A stretch of 37,655 nucleotides of DNA, taken from positions 1 to 37,655 of the forward strand of contig CAIPNM010000114.1 in NCBI GenBank assembly GCA_903866395.1, read 5' to 3'. Numbering within the stretch: the stretch's first letter is position 1; every line of letters begins with the position of its first letter. Made by a program: the position numbers and the translations under genes. The notes beneath the pieces were generated by a model. That model was given only the letters and a program-made list of their open reading frames with translations. It was not told the DNA's origin and ran no database searches. Source of the DNA: an uncultured bacterium. Lineage in GTDB: Bacteria > Pseudomonadota > Gammaproteobacteria > Burkholderiales > Burkholderiaceae_E. Below, piece after piece: positions 15,962-24,516 of this stretch.

Positions 15962-17347
15962 ATGTCCCGCCGGGCGCTATGGCCCCTCGTTGTTTCGTTC
16001 GCGCTCACCCTCGCGGGCTGGGCTGAGCGTGCCGAGGCGTCCGGCGCCGCCGCGCATGAACGCACCCTGCCAAACGGACTCAAGGTGCTGGTGAAGGAAG
16101 ACCGCCGAGCCCCGACGGTGGTCCACCTGATCGCCTACCGAGCCGGATCGGTCGATGAGGTGAACGGTCGCACCGGCGTGGCCCACGCGCTCGAGCACAT
16201 GATGTTCAAGGGCACCCGCACCGTGCCGTCGGGCGAGTTCTCGCGCCGGGTGGCGGCGATGGGCGGCCGCGAAAACGCGTTCACGACACGCGACTACACG
16301 GGCTATTTTCAGCAGATTCCCTCGGCGCGCCTGTCTGAGGTGATGGCACTCGAAGCCGACCGCATGACCAACCTGGTGTTGTCGGCTGAAGCTTTCGCGA
16401 CCGAGCGCGAGGTGGTGATCGAGGAGCGGCGCCTGCGCACCGAAGACCGCGCTCGGTCCCGGGTTTACGAGCAGCTGATGGCGCTCTCCCTCACCGCCTC
16501 TCCTTATCGGCAGCCGGTGATCGGCTGGATGAGCGATCTGCAGGCGATGACGGTGGCCGACCTCGAAGACTGGTACCGCACCTGGTACGCCCCGGGCAAT
16601 GCCACGCTGGTGGTGGTGGGTGATGTGTCGGCACCTGAAGTGTTTGCGCTCGCCGAGCGGCACTACGGCACGATCACCCCGCGCGGGTTGCCCGCCCGAA
16701 AGCCCCAGGATGAACCCCCTCAGACCGGTACCCGGTCCGCGGTGGTGAAGGCGCCCGCGGAAACCGCTTACCTGCTCATGGCCTACCGCGTGCCCAAACT
16801 CGACCGGATCGATGGCGCGATCGAGCCCTTTGCGCTCGAGATGCTCTCTGAGGTGCTGGCGGGAGACGAGAACGGTCGCTTCACGCGCGAACTCGTTCGC
16901 CGGCAACGGGTCGCTGACAGCGCCGGGGCGGGCTATGGGCTCACCGGCCGGGGGCCTGGCATGTTTACGCTGAGTGGCGTGCCTGCCGCCGGACGCAGCG
17001 TCGCCGAGCTGCAGCAGGCACTCCGGGCGCAGATCGCCCGGGTGGCGGCTGAGGGGGTCGATGAACGCGAGCTCGAACGTATCCGGATCGGCTATGTCGC
17101 CTCGCGGGTCTATCAGCGCGACTCACTCATGTCACAGGCGATGGAATTGGCGGGCCTTGAGATGGCGGGCTTTTCGCATGCGGACGCTGACCGCCTTCTC
17201 GAGCGGGTGCGCGCCGTGACGAGCGACGACGTCAAGGCGGTGGCTGCGCGCTATTTTGGTGATGATGAGCTCACGGTCGTCACGCTTGATCCACAACCGC
17301 TGTCGGGAGCGCGTCAGGCGCCGCGCGGTTTTTCGGGGAGGCACTGA
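15962..17347 (+). CDS. M16 family zinc peptidase (catalytic partner)
   Basis: This is a pitrilysin/processing-peptidase-like metalloprotease. The inverted zinc motif HALEH is at residues 75-79 (His75, Glu78, His79), and the third ligand glutamate is expected in the EADRMTNL/EREVVIEER region downstream. The N-terminal 26 residues form a signal peptide ending near AERAEA, so the enzyme acts in the periplasm. The frame is open from 15809, but that extension overlaps ftsY and lacks family character, so the ATG at 15962 before MSRRALWPL is used. The product is 461 residues. The next gene encodes a second M16 protein without the zinc motif, and such pairs act as heterodimers. Confidence 0.93.
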   Translation: MSRRALWPLVVSFALTLAGWAERAEASGAAAHERTLPNGLKVLVKEDRRAPTVVHLIAYRAGSVDEVNGRTGVAHALEHMMFKGTRTVPSGEFSRRVAAMGGRENAFTTRDYTGYFQQIPSARLSEVMALEADRMTNLVLSAEAFATEREVVIEERRLRTEDRARSRVYEQLMALSLTASPYRQPVIGWMSDLQAMTVADLEDWYRTWYAPGNATLVVVGDVSAPEVFALAERHYGTITPRGLPARKPQDEPPQTGTRSAVVKAPAETAYLLMAYRVPKLDRIDGAIEPFALEMLSEVLAGDENGRFTRELVRRQRVADSAGAGYGLTGRGPGMFTLSGVPAAGRSVAELQQALRAQIARVAAEGVDERELERIRIGYVASRVYQRDSLMSQAMELAGLEMAGFSHADADRLLERVRAVTSDDVKAVAARYFGDDELTVVTLDPQPLSGARQAPRGFSGRH

Positions 17348-17348
17348 G

Positions 17349-18695
17349 ATGTTTCTAAGCTCGGTTCATAGCCTCTGGCGGCTGTTGCGTGCTGGGCTTG
17401 TGCTTGGTGCGGGGCTGGTCGCGTTGCCCGCGTTGGCGGTGTTGCCGATCGAGTCCTGGACCACGGCCAGTGGAGCGCGGGTGTTGTTTGTGCGCGCCGA
17501 TGCCATCCCGATGCTCGATCTGCAGATCGATTTCGATGCCGGCGGCCGGCTGGTCGCACCAGAGCGTCTGGGTCTTGCCTCGATGGTCAATGCCATGCTC
17601 GCCAAGGGCGCGGGTGAGCTCGACGAGGCGGCCATCGCCGAGCGCTTTGCGCTCACCGGCGCGGGCCGCGGAGGCGGCGCGGGCGATGACAGCGCCTCGG
17701 TATCGCTACGCAGTCTCACCAGCGAGCCGCAGTTGTCGCGCGCGGTCGAACTGCTTGCGCTCCTCCTCGCAAAACCTACTTTTCCCCAGCCGGTGCTCGA
17801 GCGCGAAAAGGCGCGGGTGATCGCGAGTCTTCGCGAGTCAGCCACTCGTCCCGAGACCCTGGTGCGGCGAAATTTTGGCGCTCTCCTCTATGGTGAACAT
17901 CCCTATGGTCGCCATGCCGATCCCGAGACCGTCGCTGCGATTGGGCGCGATGACCTGGTTCGCTTTCATGCCGCGCATTATTCGGCCCGCCGCGCGGTGA
18001 TCTCGATGATCGGTGCGGTCACCCGCGAGCGCGCAGCCGCCATCGCCGAGGAGCTCACGCGCGGGCTGCCGGAAGGCACTGACTCGCCGCCCCTTGCCCC
18101 GCTGCCTAGTGCCCCAGGTCGCGCCGAGCGACGCATCGAGCACCCGGCCTCGCAAAGCCACGTACTGGTCGGGCAACGCGGCATCGCGCGAGGCGACCCC
18201 GATTTCTTCGCGCTCACCGTGGGCAACTATGTGCTGGGCGGGGGCGGGTTCGTGTCGCGGCTCTATGGCGAAGTGCGTGAAAAGCGCGGTCTTGTCTACA
18301 GCGTCTCGTCATATTTTTCGCCGCAGATTCAGCCCGGGCCGTTTGTGATCGGCCTGCAAACCCGCAAAGACCAGGCCGATCAGGCACTCGGCGTGGTGCG
18401 TGAAGTGCTTGAGCGTTTCGTGAGGGAGGGCCCGACCACTGAAGAACTGGCCGCGGCCAAATCGAACCTCATCGGCGGCTTTGCGCTTCGCATCGATTCC
18501 AACGGCAAGATCCTCTCCCAGCTGTCTGCCATTGGGTTCTACGGCCTGCCGCTCGACTGGCTTGAACGTTGGACCGACCGGGTCGCAGCGGTGACGCTGG
18601 ACGATGTGCGCGCCGCATTCGAACGCCATATCCGGCCCGAAGCGATGGTCACCGTGGTGGTCGGTGCGCCCCCGGCGGGTGCGTCGGCGCGTTGA
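17349..18695 (+). CDS. M16 family protein lacking the zinc motif (non-catalytic partner)
   Basis: This 448-residue protein has a signal peptide (hydrophobic stretch ending ALPALA) and two M16-like domains. Where the catalytic paralogue has HxxEH, this protein has GLASMVNAML, so zinc ligands and the catalytic Glu are missing. The C-terminal half keeps the M16 substrate-binding region (GGGGFVSRLYGEVREKRGLVYSV). It is very probably the inactive subunit that pairs with the upstream gene, one base away. The start is the ATG at 17349, just after the TGA of the partner; the open frame upstream to 17256 is a shadow. Confidence 0.92.
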   Translation: MFLSSVHSLWRLLRAGLVLGAGLVALPALAVLPIESWTTASGARVLFVRADAIPMLDLQIDFDAGGRLVAPERLGLASMVNAMLAKGAGELDEAAIAERFALTGAGRGGGAGDDSASVSLRSLTSEPQLSRAVELLALLLAKPTFPQPVLEREKARVIASLRESATRPETLVRRNFGALLYGEHPYGRHADPETVAAIGRDDLVRFHAAHYSARRAVISMIGAVTRERAAAIAEELTRGLPEGTDSPPLAPLPSAPGRAERRIEHPASQSHVLVGQRGIARGDPDFFALTVGNYVLGGGGFVSRLYGEVREKRGLVYSVSSYFSPQIQPGPFVIGLQTRKDQADQALGVVREVLERFVREGPTTEELAAAKSNLIGGFALRIDSNGKILSQLSAIGFYGLPLDWLERWTDRVAAVTLDDVRAAFERHIRPEAMVTVVVGAPPAGASAR

Positions 18696-18706
18696 GCGGA
18701 GACGTC

Positions 18707-19381
18707 ATGCCTTCGGGCTCGCGAAGATCGCCGGCAGCGCGCGCTGGCGAGCGCTCCCCTCGCGGGCCCGCGTCTGCGCCCGGACGCATCCGCATTATCG
18801 GCGGGCAGTGGAAGCGCACCCCGCTCGACGTGCCGGCGGTGCCGGGGCTTCGACCCACACCCGATCGGGTGCGCGAAACCCTCTTCAACTGGCTGGGCCG
18901 GTCGCTCGATGGCTGGCGTTGTCTGGACCTGTTTGCAGGCACCGGCGCGCTGGGGCTGGAGGCCGCCTCGCGCGGCGCTCGCCGGGTGGTGATGGTGGAG
19001 CGCGATCGCGCTGCATGCCGAAGCATCGCCGATGTGATGGACCGGCTCTCGGCTGGCGGGCTGGTTGAACTGATTGAAGGCGACGCGCAGCGCGCGCTCG
19101 AGACCCTCAGGCGTCGCGGCGAGCCACCGTTTGACATCATCTTTCTCGATCCGCCGTTTTCCGAAGACTGGATCGAGCGTCTATGGCCGGACCTGGAGGC
19201 CGCGACGAGCCGCGCCGGGCTGGTTTATGTCGAGGCGGGACGGGCGATGGGTCACCCACCCGCCGGCTGGCGGCTCGAGCGCTCGGGCTGCGCGGGGCAG
19301 GTCCATTATCATCTGCTGCGCCGTATGGAACCGAATGAGGAATTGCGTCATGGTGAGAGCCGTCTATCCGGGAACCTTTGA
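18707..19381 (+). CDS. rsmD: 16S rRNA (guanine-966-N2)-methyltransferase RsmD
   Basis: RsmD methylates G966 of 16S rRNA using S-adenosylmethionine. [27 protein letters not shown] and the SAM-binding [19 protein letters not shown] are family signatures, and the catalytic DPPF motif is in [12 protein letters not shown]. The ATG at 18707 follows GCGGAGAC, a fair ribosome binding site. It gives an N-terminal Arg/Ser/Pro-rich extension of about 25 residues before the conserved core. The 224-residue length is slightly above the usual 185-200. The 3' end overlaps coaD by 32 bases in another frame, so the C-terminal 10 residues are encoded within coaD. Confidence 0.95.
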   Translation: MPSGSRRSPAARAGERSPRGPASAPGRIRIIGGQWKRTPLDVPAVPGLRPTPDRVRETLFNWLGRSLDGWRCLDLFAGTGALGLEAASRGARRVVMVERDRAACRSIADVMDRLSAGGLVELIEGDAQRALETLRRRGEPPFDIIFLDPPFSEDWIERLWPDLEAATSRAGLVYVEAGRAMGHPPAGWRLERSGCAGQVHYHLLRRMEPNEELRHGESRLSGNL

Positions 19382-19850
19382 TCCGCTCACCCGCGGACAC
19401 GAAGACATCATCCGTCGCGGCGCATCGCTGTTCGATTCGGTGGTGGTTGGTGTGGCGGCGAGCCGCGGCAAGAACCCCATATTCAGTGTCGACGAACGAA
19501 TCGAGATTGCGCGCGAGGCGCTCGCCGACTGCGCCAATGTCCGCATCACCAGCTTCTCTGGCCTGCTGGTGAATTTTCTGCGCGAGCATGATGCGCGGGT
19601 GGTGCTGCGAGGGGTTCGCAGCGTGAGCGACTTTGATTACGAGTTCCAGATGGCGGGCATGAATCGGCAGATGATGGCTGATTGCGAGACGCTCTTCATG
19701 GTGCCCACCGAGGGCCAGATGTTTGTCTCGGGCACGTTGGTGCGCGAGATCGCGATGATGGGAGGAGACGTAAGCCGCTTTGTTGCGCCGCCGGTTCTCG
19801 CCTGGATTCAGCGCAAGCTCGCCTCGTCCGGCCGAGGCCCGGCGGGCTGA
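19350..19850 (+). CDS. coaD: Phosphopantetheine adenylyltransferase
   Basis: CoaD transfers AMP from ATP to 4'-phosphopantetheine, the penultimate step of coenzyme A synthesis. The nucleotidyltransferase motif is [12 protein letters not shown] (residues 6-17), and the second motif region is seen as [29 protein letters not shown] is a strong family signature. The 166-residue length matches the family (about 160). It starts inside the end of rsmD, so the two are translationally coupled, as in many proteobacteria. The ATG at 19350 is the only start that begins the conserved MVRAVYPG. Confidence 0.97.
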   Translation: MVRAVYPGTFDPLTRGHEDIIRRGASLFDSVVVGVAASRGKNPIFSVDERIEIAREALADCANVRITSFSGLLVNFLREHDARVVLRGVRSVSDFDYEFQMAGMNRQMMADCETLFMVPTEGQMFVSGTLVREIAMMGGDVSRFVAPPVLAWIQRKLASSGRGPAG

Positions 19851-20135
<285 letters not shown>

Positions 20136-20179
20136 CAGACCGGGCCGACGCTTTGGGCTCTTCTGATACGGGTTCGGGG

Positions 20180-20662
20180 ATGGAGCTCATTTTGTGGCGG
20201 CATGCCGATGCAGGCGATTCGGTAGCGGATCCGCTGGAGGACCTGGAACGTCGTCTAACCGACCGCGGCCGCCGTCAGGCGTCCAGGGTTGCGCGCTGGC
20301 TCGAATCGCGGCTGCCTGATCGCTGCGTCGCCTACAGCAGTCCGGCACCGCGGGCGCGAGAGACTGCCGAGGCGCTCGGGGTCAAGGTGCGGATCGATGA
20401 GCGCCTGGCTCCCGGTGCAAGCGGGGAAACGGTGCTTCAGGTGGCGGGCTGGCCTGGCAAGGATGGTAGTGACGGCAAGAACGGGCATGTGCTGATCATC
20501 GGCCATCAGCCTTCTCTTGGTGAGGCGTTCGGTCTTGCGCTGTCTGGGCAGGCCGCGCGATGGACACTCCGCAAGGGCTCGCTGGTGTGGCTGGTGAGCC
20601 GCACGACGGGCGGAGAGTCGTCGGTGTACCTGCGGGCAGCGATCGGGCCTGAACTCGCCTGA
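20180..20662 (+). CDS. Histidine phosphatase family protein, SixA-like
   Basis: The catalytic RHG-type motif is LWRHADAG at residues 4-11, and the second histidine is in IIGHQPSLGE. The short length (160 residues) and this pattern fit SixA phosphohistidine phosphatases, which dephosphorylate phosphorelay or phosphotransfer histidines. The ATG at 20180 gives MELILWRHAD, a natural start; the frame opens further upstream at 20153 but adds only low-complexity residues. The gene is convergent with ppx, with 27 bases between the stops. A more general phosphatase role is possible. Confidence 0.88.
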   Translation: MELILWRHADAGDSVADPLEDLERRLTDRGRRQASRVARWLESRLPDRCVAYSSPAPRARETAEALGVKVRIDERLAPGASGETVLQVAGWPGKDGSDGKNGHVLIIGHQPSLGEAFGLALSGQAARWTLRKGSLVWLVSRTTGGESSVYLRAAIGPELA

Positions 20663-20689
20663 CGAGCGGCGCCGCGCGGCTCTGCCTGC

Positions 20690-22192
20690 CTACAGCTCGC
20701 GGATTTCGAGCTGGGTGAGCAGCCGCTGTTCGGTCCAGCGAGCTGATTCGTCAGCGAAATCTTCGCGAGCCTCGGGGTGGGCGTCTAGCCAGTCGCGCGC
20801 AATCTCGATTCGCGCCGAGCCCTGGCGAAAGAACAGGGCTGGCAGTGGTGGTGCGCGCTCATCGCCCGTGGAATGGCGCTCGAGCAGCACTGCGAGTCGC
20901 AGGGCGAGCACAGACAACCATGCGAGCTCGCCCGCCACCAGTCCGCGGAGCTTGCGCAGCCCACCGGTCTGCGCCAGGACGAGCGCCGACAGGGCGCCCT
21001 GTTCGGCATCGTTGAAGCCCGGCATGTCGGCATGGCGCAGCATGTAGGCTGCGTGCCGGTGGTAATTCTCGTCGGCGATGATTCGACCTGCATCGGCCAA
21101 GCGAGCGGCCCAACCAAGCAGCGCACGGCGCTCCAGGCGCTCCTCGCGCACCGCGCGCGCCGCCTGGTCGTAGAGCGCGCAGGCCATCTCTGCGACCCGC
21201 CGGCTTTGTGCCGGATCAATCTGGTATCGGCTCTGCAGTCGCGTCACCGTCTGCTCGCGAATGTCGGCGCCGGCAAGCTCTGACCAGAGCTCAATCAGGA
21301 TACCGTCGCGCAACGCCGCCTCGCAGTAGTCGATGGTGTCGATACCGAACTCGTCGAACACGGCTGTCATCACGGCAAGGCCGCCCGCAATCACCGCGCG
21401 GCGATCGGGCTTGATCTGTGTGAACACCGGGGACTCATTGATCGGTGCGGCAAACAAGGCCCGGCGCAACTGAGCCAGGGCGAGTCGGTCCAGAACGGGT
21501 GAGCCCAACGCGTAGCGCGCAAGTTGCGATAGCGCCTTGGCGGTACCCGAGGTGCCGACTGCGTGATCCCAGCCCAACGCCCGCGCCCGGCGCGCAACCG
21601 GCGCGAAGCGCTGCTTGAGCTGGCGTAGTGCCCGATCAAACCTGCGCTCGTCTGCCACGCCGCCTTCGAAATGCGCAAGCGTCGTGTTGACGCAACCCAC
21701 GTCGATCGAATCGAGCATCAGGGGATCATCATGCACACCCAGAATGCATTCGGTCGATCCTCCCCCGATATCGATCACCAGGCGCCTGCGGCCATCACCC
21801 AGGGCGTGCGAGGCCCCCACCCAGATCAGGCGTGCTTCCTCATGACCCGTGATCACCTCGATCGGGTAGCCGAGAACGGCCTGAGCGTCGGCAAGAAAAT
21901 CAGCCGAGTTCTGCGCCACCCGAAGCGTGTTGGTGGCAACCGCCCGAACCGCTTGCGGCGCGAACGCGCGCAGCCGGTCGCTGAAGACGCTCAATGCCTC
22001 GAGGCCCCGCATCCGCGAGTCGGCATCCAGCCGGCGCTCGGTATCGAGCCCTGCCGCGAGCCGGACGCTGCGCTTGACGCTGTCAATGGCGCGCACCGAT
22101 GGCGCAACACCATTGCCCATGGTGCGGGCGATCAGCAACCGGAAGCTGTTCGATCCAAGATCGATTGCGGCAAGCAGGGAGGACTCCGACAT
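20690..22192 (-). CDS. ppx: Exopolyphosphatase Ppx/GppA family
   Basis: The enzyme removes terminal phosphate from inorganic polyphosphate, or hydrolyses pppGpp in GppA proteins. The N-terminal actin-like fold begins LLAAIDLGSNSFRLLIA, the phosphate loop is VIDIGGGSTE, and the C-terminal half is an HD-like helical domain. The product is 500 residues. I choose the ATG at 22192 (MSESSLLAAIDLG); the frame opens to 22288, but the extra residues lack family character and would cover both Pho-box-like sites. The gene is divergent from ppk1, the polyphosphate synthase gene, which favours Ppx over GppA. Confidence 0.93.
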   Translation of the reverse strand: MSESSLLAAIDLGSNSFRLLIARTMGNGVAPSVRAIDSVKRSVRLAAGLDTERRLDADSRMRGLEALSVFSDRLRAFAPQAVRAVATNTLRVAQNSADFLADAQAVLGYPIEVITGHEEARLIWVGASHALGDGRRRLVIDIGGGSTECILGVHDDPLMLDSIDVGCVNTTLAHFEGGVADERRFDRALRQLKQRFAPVARRARALGWDHAVGTSGTAKALSQLARYALGSPVLDRLALAQLRRALFAAPINESPVFTQIKPDRRAVIAGGLAVMTAVFDEFGIDTIDYCEAALRDGILIELWSELAGADIREQTVTRLQSRYQIDPAQSRRVAEMACALYDQAARAVREERLERRALLGWAARLADAGRIIADENYHRHAAYMLRHADMPGFNDAEQGALSALVLAQTGGLRKLRGLVAGELAWLSVLALRLAVLLERHSTGDERAPPLPALFFRQGSARIEIARDWLDAHPEAREDFADESARWTEQRLLTQLEIREL

Positions 22193-22227
22193 CGGTGAAA
22201 GGACCTTGACGATGATCGGGCGCGAGT

Positions 22228-22245
22228 ATGACAGTGCCTTGACTG
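22228..22245 (-). promoter_or_regulatory. PhoB-box-like repeat directed toward ppx
   Basis: On the minus strand CAGTCAA, four bases, then CTGTCAT gives two half-sites with an 11-bp period. The match to the E. coli Pho box consensus is 13 of 18; the downstream half is perfect. It lies 36 bases upstream of the ppx start. Confidence 0.55.
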
Positions 22246-22257
22246 CCGTGCAGCATC

Positions 22258-22275
22258 CCGTCATCAAACCGTCAT
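22258..22275 (+). promoter_or_regulatory. PhoB-box-like repeat directed toward ppk1
   Basis: CCGTCAT (22258-22264), CAAA, then an identical CCGTCAT (22269-22275) give an 11-bp-period direct repeat. It matches 15 of 18 positions of the E. coli Pho box consensus and lies 60 bases upstream of the ppk1 ATG. No strong -10 hexamer is visible downstream. Confidence 0.7.
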
Positions 22276-22335
22276 TCTCGGGGGCCACACTGTTTGGTTA
22301 CCGTGAAAAGGAACTGGCCATCGGCCGGACGCGCC

Positions 22336-24408
22336 ATGAATACGCTCTCCTCCGATCTCTGCAGCCGGCTGCTTAACCGCGAGCAGGGCATCCTGCGGTT
22401 CAATGAACGCGTGCTTGCAATGGCCGATGATGCGACCGTGCCGCTCCTTGAGCGCCTGCGGTATGTGACCATCGTCAGCAACAATCTGGATGAGCTGTTC
22501 GAGATCAGGGTGGCGGAGCTACAGCAGATTACCCGCCTGGGACGAGAGGATTCTCCCGCCGCTTCCGCGAGCCTAGAGGCCATTAGTCGCTCTGCGCGCG
22601 CATTGGTCGACCGGCAGTACACGCTCCTCAATGACACGCTCAAGCCGCTGCTCGCAGCCGAAGGCATCGTGATTCACCTGATGGTGGACTGGAGCGATGC
22701 CCAGCGGCAGTGGGCAAGCGAAGTGTTCGACCGCGAGGTCGAGCCGCTCCTCACGCCGATCGCGCTTGATCCCGCGCATCCTTTTCCGCGAATCCTGAAC
22801 AAGAGCTTGAACTTCATTGTTGAGCTCGACGGCGAAGATGCCTTTGGCCGCCGTGCCGGCATCGCGATTGTCCAGGCGCCTCGTGCGCTACCCCGGGTGC
22901 TGTCCGTGCCGACCGAGGTGTCGGGCCATCCGCACGGCATGATGCTGCTCACCTCGATCGTGCAGGGGTTCGTGGGCAGGCTCTTTCCCGGCATGGAGGT
23001 GCGGGAGGTTCACCAGTTCAGGCTCACCCGGAACAGCGATCTGTTCGTCGACGACGAGGAAGTCACCGACCTGCGCGAGGCGCTTCAGGGCGAACTATTG
23101 CAGCGCCAGTTCGGCGACGAGGTGAGGTTGGAGATATCGGCCGACGCACCCGACCGGTTGGTAGCCCGCCTGCTGAAGGAATTCGAGCTTGATGAGCGTG
23201 ATTGTTATCGCTCCAGGGGGCCGGTCAATCTGGTGCGGCTCCAGCAGGTCATCAGCCTCGCCAACCGTCCTGATCTGCTGTTTCCTGCGTTCGAGCCGCC
23301 AGTGGCTGCCGCGCTCCGCGGGCGTGACCTGTTCGCCGCCATCCGCAAGCACGACATCCTGCTGCATCACCCGTATGAGTCCTTTGCACCGGTCATGCGG
23401 TTCCTCACCAGCGCGGCGCGTGACCCCGACGTGGTGGCAATCAAGCAAACGGTCTACCGGACCGGGGACGACTCAGCCCTCATGCAGGCGCTGATCGAGG
23501 CTGCGCGCGCGGGTAAAGAAGTCACGGTGGTGGTGGAGTTGATGGCGCGGTTTGACGAACTCACCAACATCAACTGGGCCGCGCGTCTCGAAGAGGTCGG
23601 CGCGCATGTGGTCTACGGCGTGGTGGGCCACAAGACCCACGCCAAGATGGCGATGGTGCTCAGGCGCGAACGTGCCCGCACTGGGCAGACGGTGCTGCGT
23701 CGCTATGTTCACCTGGGTACGGGTAACTACCATCCGCGGACAGCGCGCCTCTATGAAGACTTCGGTCTGTTCACCGCTGATGAGGACATCTGCGCGGACG
23801 TCCATCAGGTGTTTCAGCGGCTCACGGGGCTTGGCGAACGCGGTCGACTACGAGCGCTCGCCCAGTCGCCCTTTACGCTCCTCGAGATGGTGCTCGCGTC
23901 GATCAGGCGCGAGATCGATCATGCGAAGGCGGGACGCCCCGCCGCGATCTCGGCCAAGATCAATGCGCTCCTGTCGCAGCAGGTCATTGATGCGCTCTAC
24001 GAAGCGAGCGCAGCGGGCGTGCAGATCGACCTGATCATTCGCGGTGTCTGCGCGCTCAAGCCCGGTGTGCCGGGGTTGAGCGACAACATCCGCGTGCGCT
24101 CTATCGTGGGCCGCTTTCTCGAACACAGCCGGGTGTTCGTGTTCCATAACGCCGGCGATCCCGCAGTCTGGCTTGCGTCTGCAGACTGGATGGATCGCAA
24201 TCTGCTAAGGCGTGTCGAAGTGGCCTTTCCGGTGCGCGATCCGAAACTGCGCGAGCGGGTGATCGTCGAGGCGATCACCGTTCATCTGGGTGACAACGCT
24301 GATGCCTGGCTGATGGATGGCGACGGTAATTACCAGCGGAGCGCGCCCAAGGGTCGCAGGCGTGGATATCACTCGCAGCGTGAGCTCATGAGGCGGCTCG
24401 CGGGCTGA
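22336..24408 (+). CDS. ppk1: Polyphosphate kinase 1
   Basis: PPK1 polymerises the gamma phosphate of ATP into polyphosphate via a phosphohistidine. The N-terminal domain carries LLNREQGILRFNERVLA and the SNNLDELFEIRVA signature. The catalytic histidine is in the GHKTHAKMAMV block of the phospholipase D-like domain, and HLGTGNYHPRTARLYEDFGLFT follows. The product is 690 residues, normal for PPK1. The start ATG at 22336 gives MNTLSSDL; a Shine-Dalgarno-like AAAAGGA lies 24 bases upstream, too far to help, and no closer in-frame start exists. It is divergent from ppx and followed by phoX, with Pho-box-like sites before both ppk1 and phoX. Confidence 0.97.
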   Translation: MNTLSSDLCSRLLNREQGILRFNERVLAMADDATVPLLERLRYVTIVSNNLDELFEIRVAELQQITRLGREDSPAASASLEAISRSARALVDRQYTLLNDTLKPLLAAEGIVIHLMVDWSDAQRQWASEVFDREVEPLLTPIALDPAHPFPRILNKSLNFIVELDGEDAFGRRAGIAIVQAPRALPRVLSVPTEVSGHPHGMMLLTSIVQGFVGRLFPGMEVREVHQFRLTRNSDLFVDDEEVTDLREALQGELLQRQFGDEVRLEISADAPDRLVARLLKEFELDERDCYRSRGPVNLVRLQQVISLANRPDLLFPAFEPPVAAALRGRDLFAAIRKHDILLHHPYESFAPVMRFLTSAARDPDVVAIKQTVYRTGDDSALMQALIEAARAGKEVTVVVELMARFDELTNINWAARLEEVGAHVVYGVVGHKTHAKMAMVLRRERARTGQTVLRRYVHLGTGNYHPRTARLYEDFGLFTADEDICADVHQVFQRLTGLGERGRLRALAQSPFTLLEMVLASIRREIDHAKAGRPAAISAKINALLSQQVIDALYEASAAGVQIDLIIRGVCALKPGVPGLSDNIRVRSIVGRFLEHSRVFVFHNAGDPAVWLASADWMDRNLLRRVEVAFPVRDPKLRERVIVEAITVHLGDNADAWLMDGDGNYQRSAPKGRRRGYHSQRELMRRLAG

Positions 24409-24432
24409 TTCAAGTGGCGCGGGCGCACCGCG

Positions 24433-24450
24433 CTGTCATCAAATTTTCAT
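24433..24450 (+). promoter_or_regulatory. PhoB-box-like repeat upstream of phoX
   Basis: CTGTCAT (24433-24439), CAAA, then TTTTCAT (24444-24450) match 15 of 18 positions of the Pho box consensus, with the first half-site perfect. The site is 66 bases upstream of the phoX ATG, in a short AT-richer stretch between ppk1 and phoX. A PhoX phosphatase downstream is the expected target of PhoB. Confidence 0.8.
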
Positions 24451-24516
24451 GTCGCGGTAATCTGCACGACATATTCGCTTTCGACACTGTCGGATCCTCA
24501 ATCAGGAGCCAACGCA

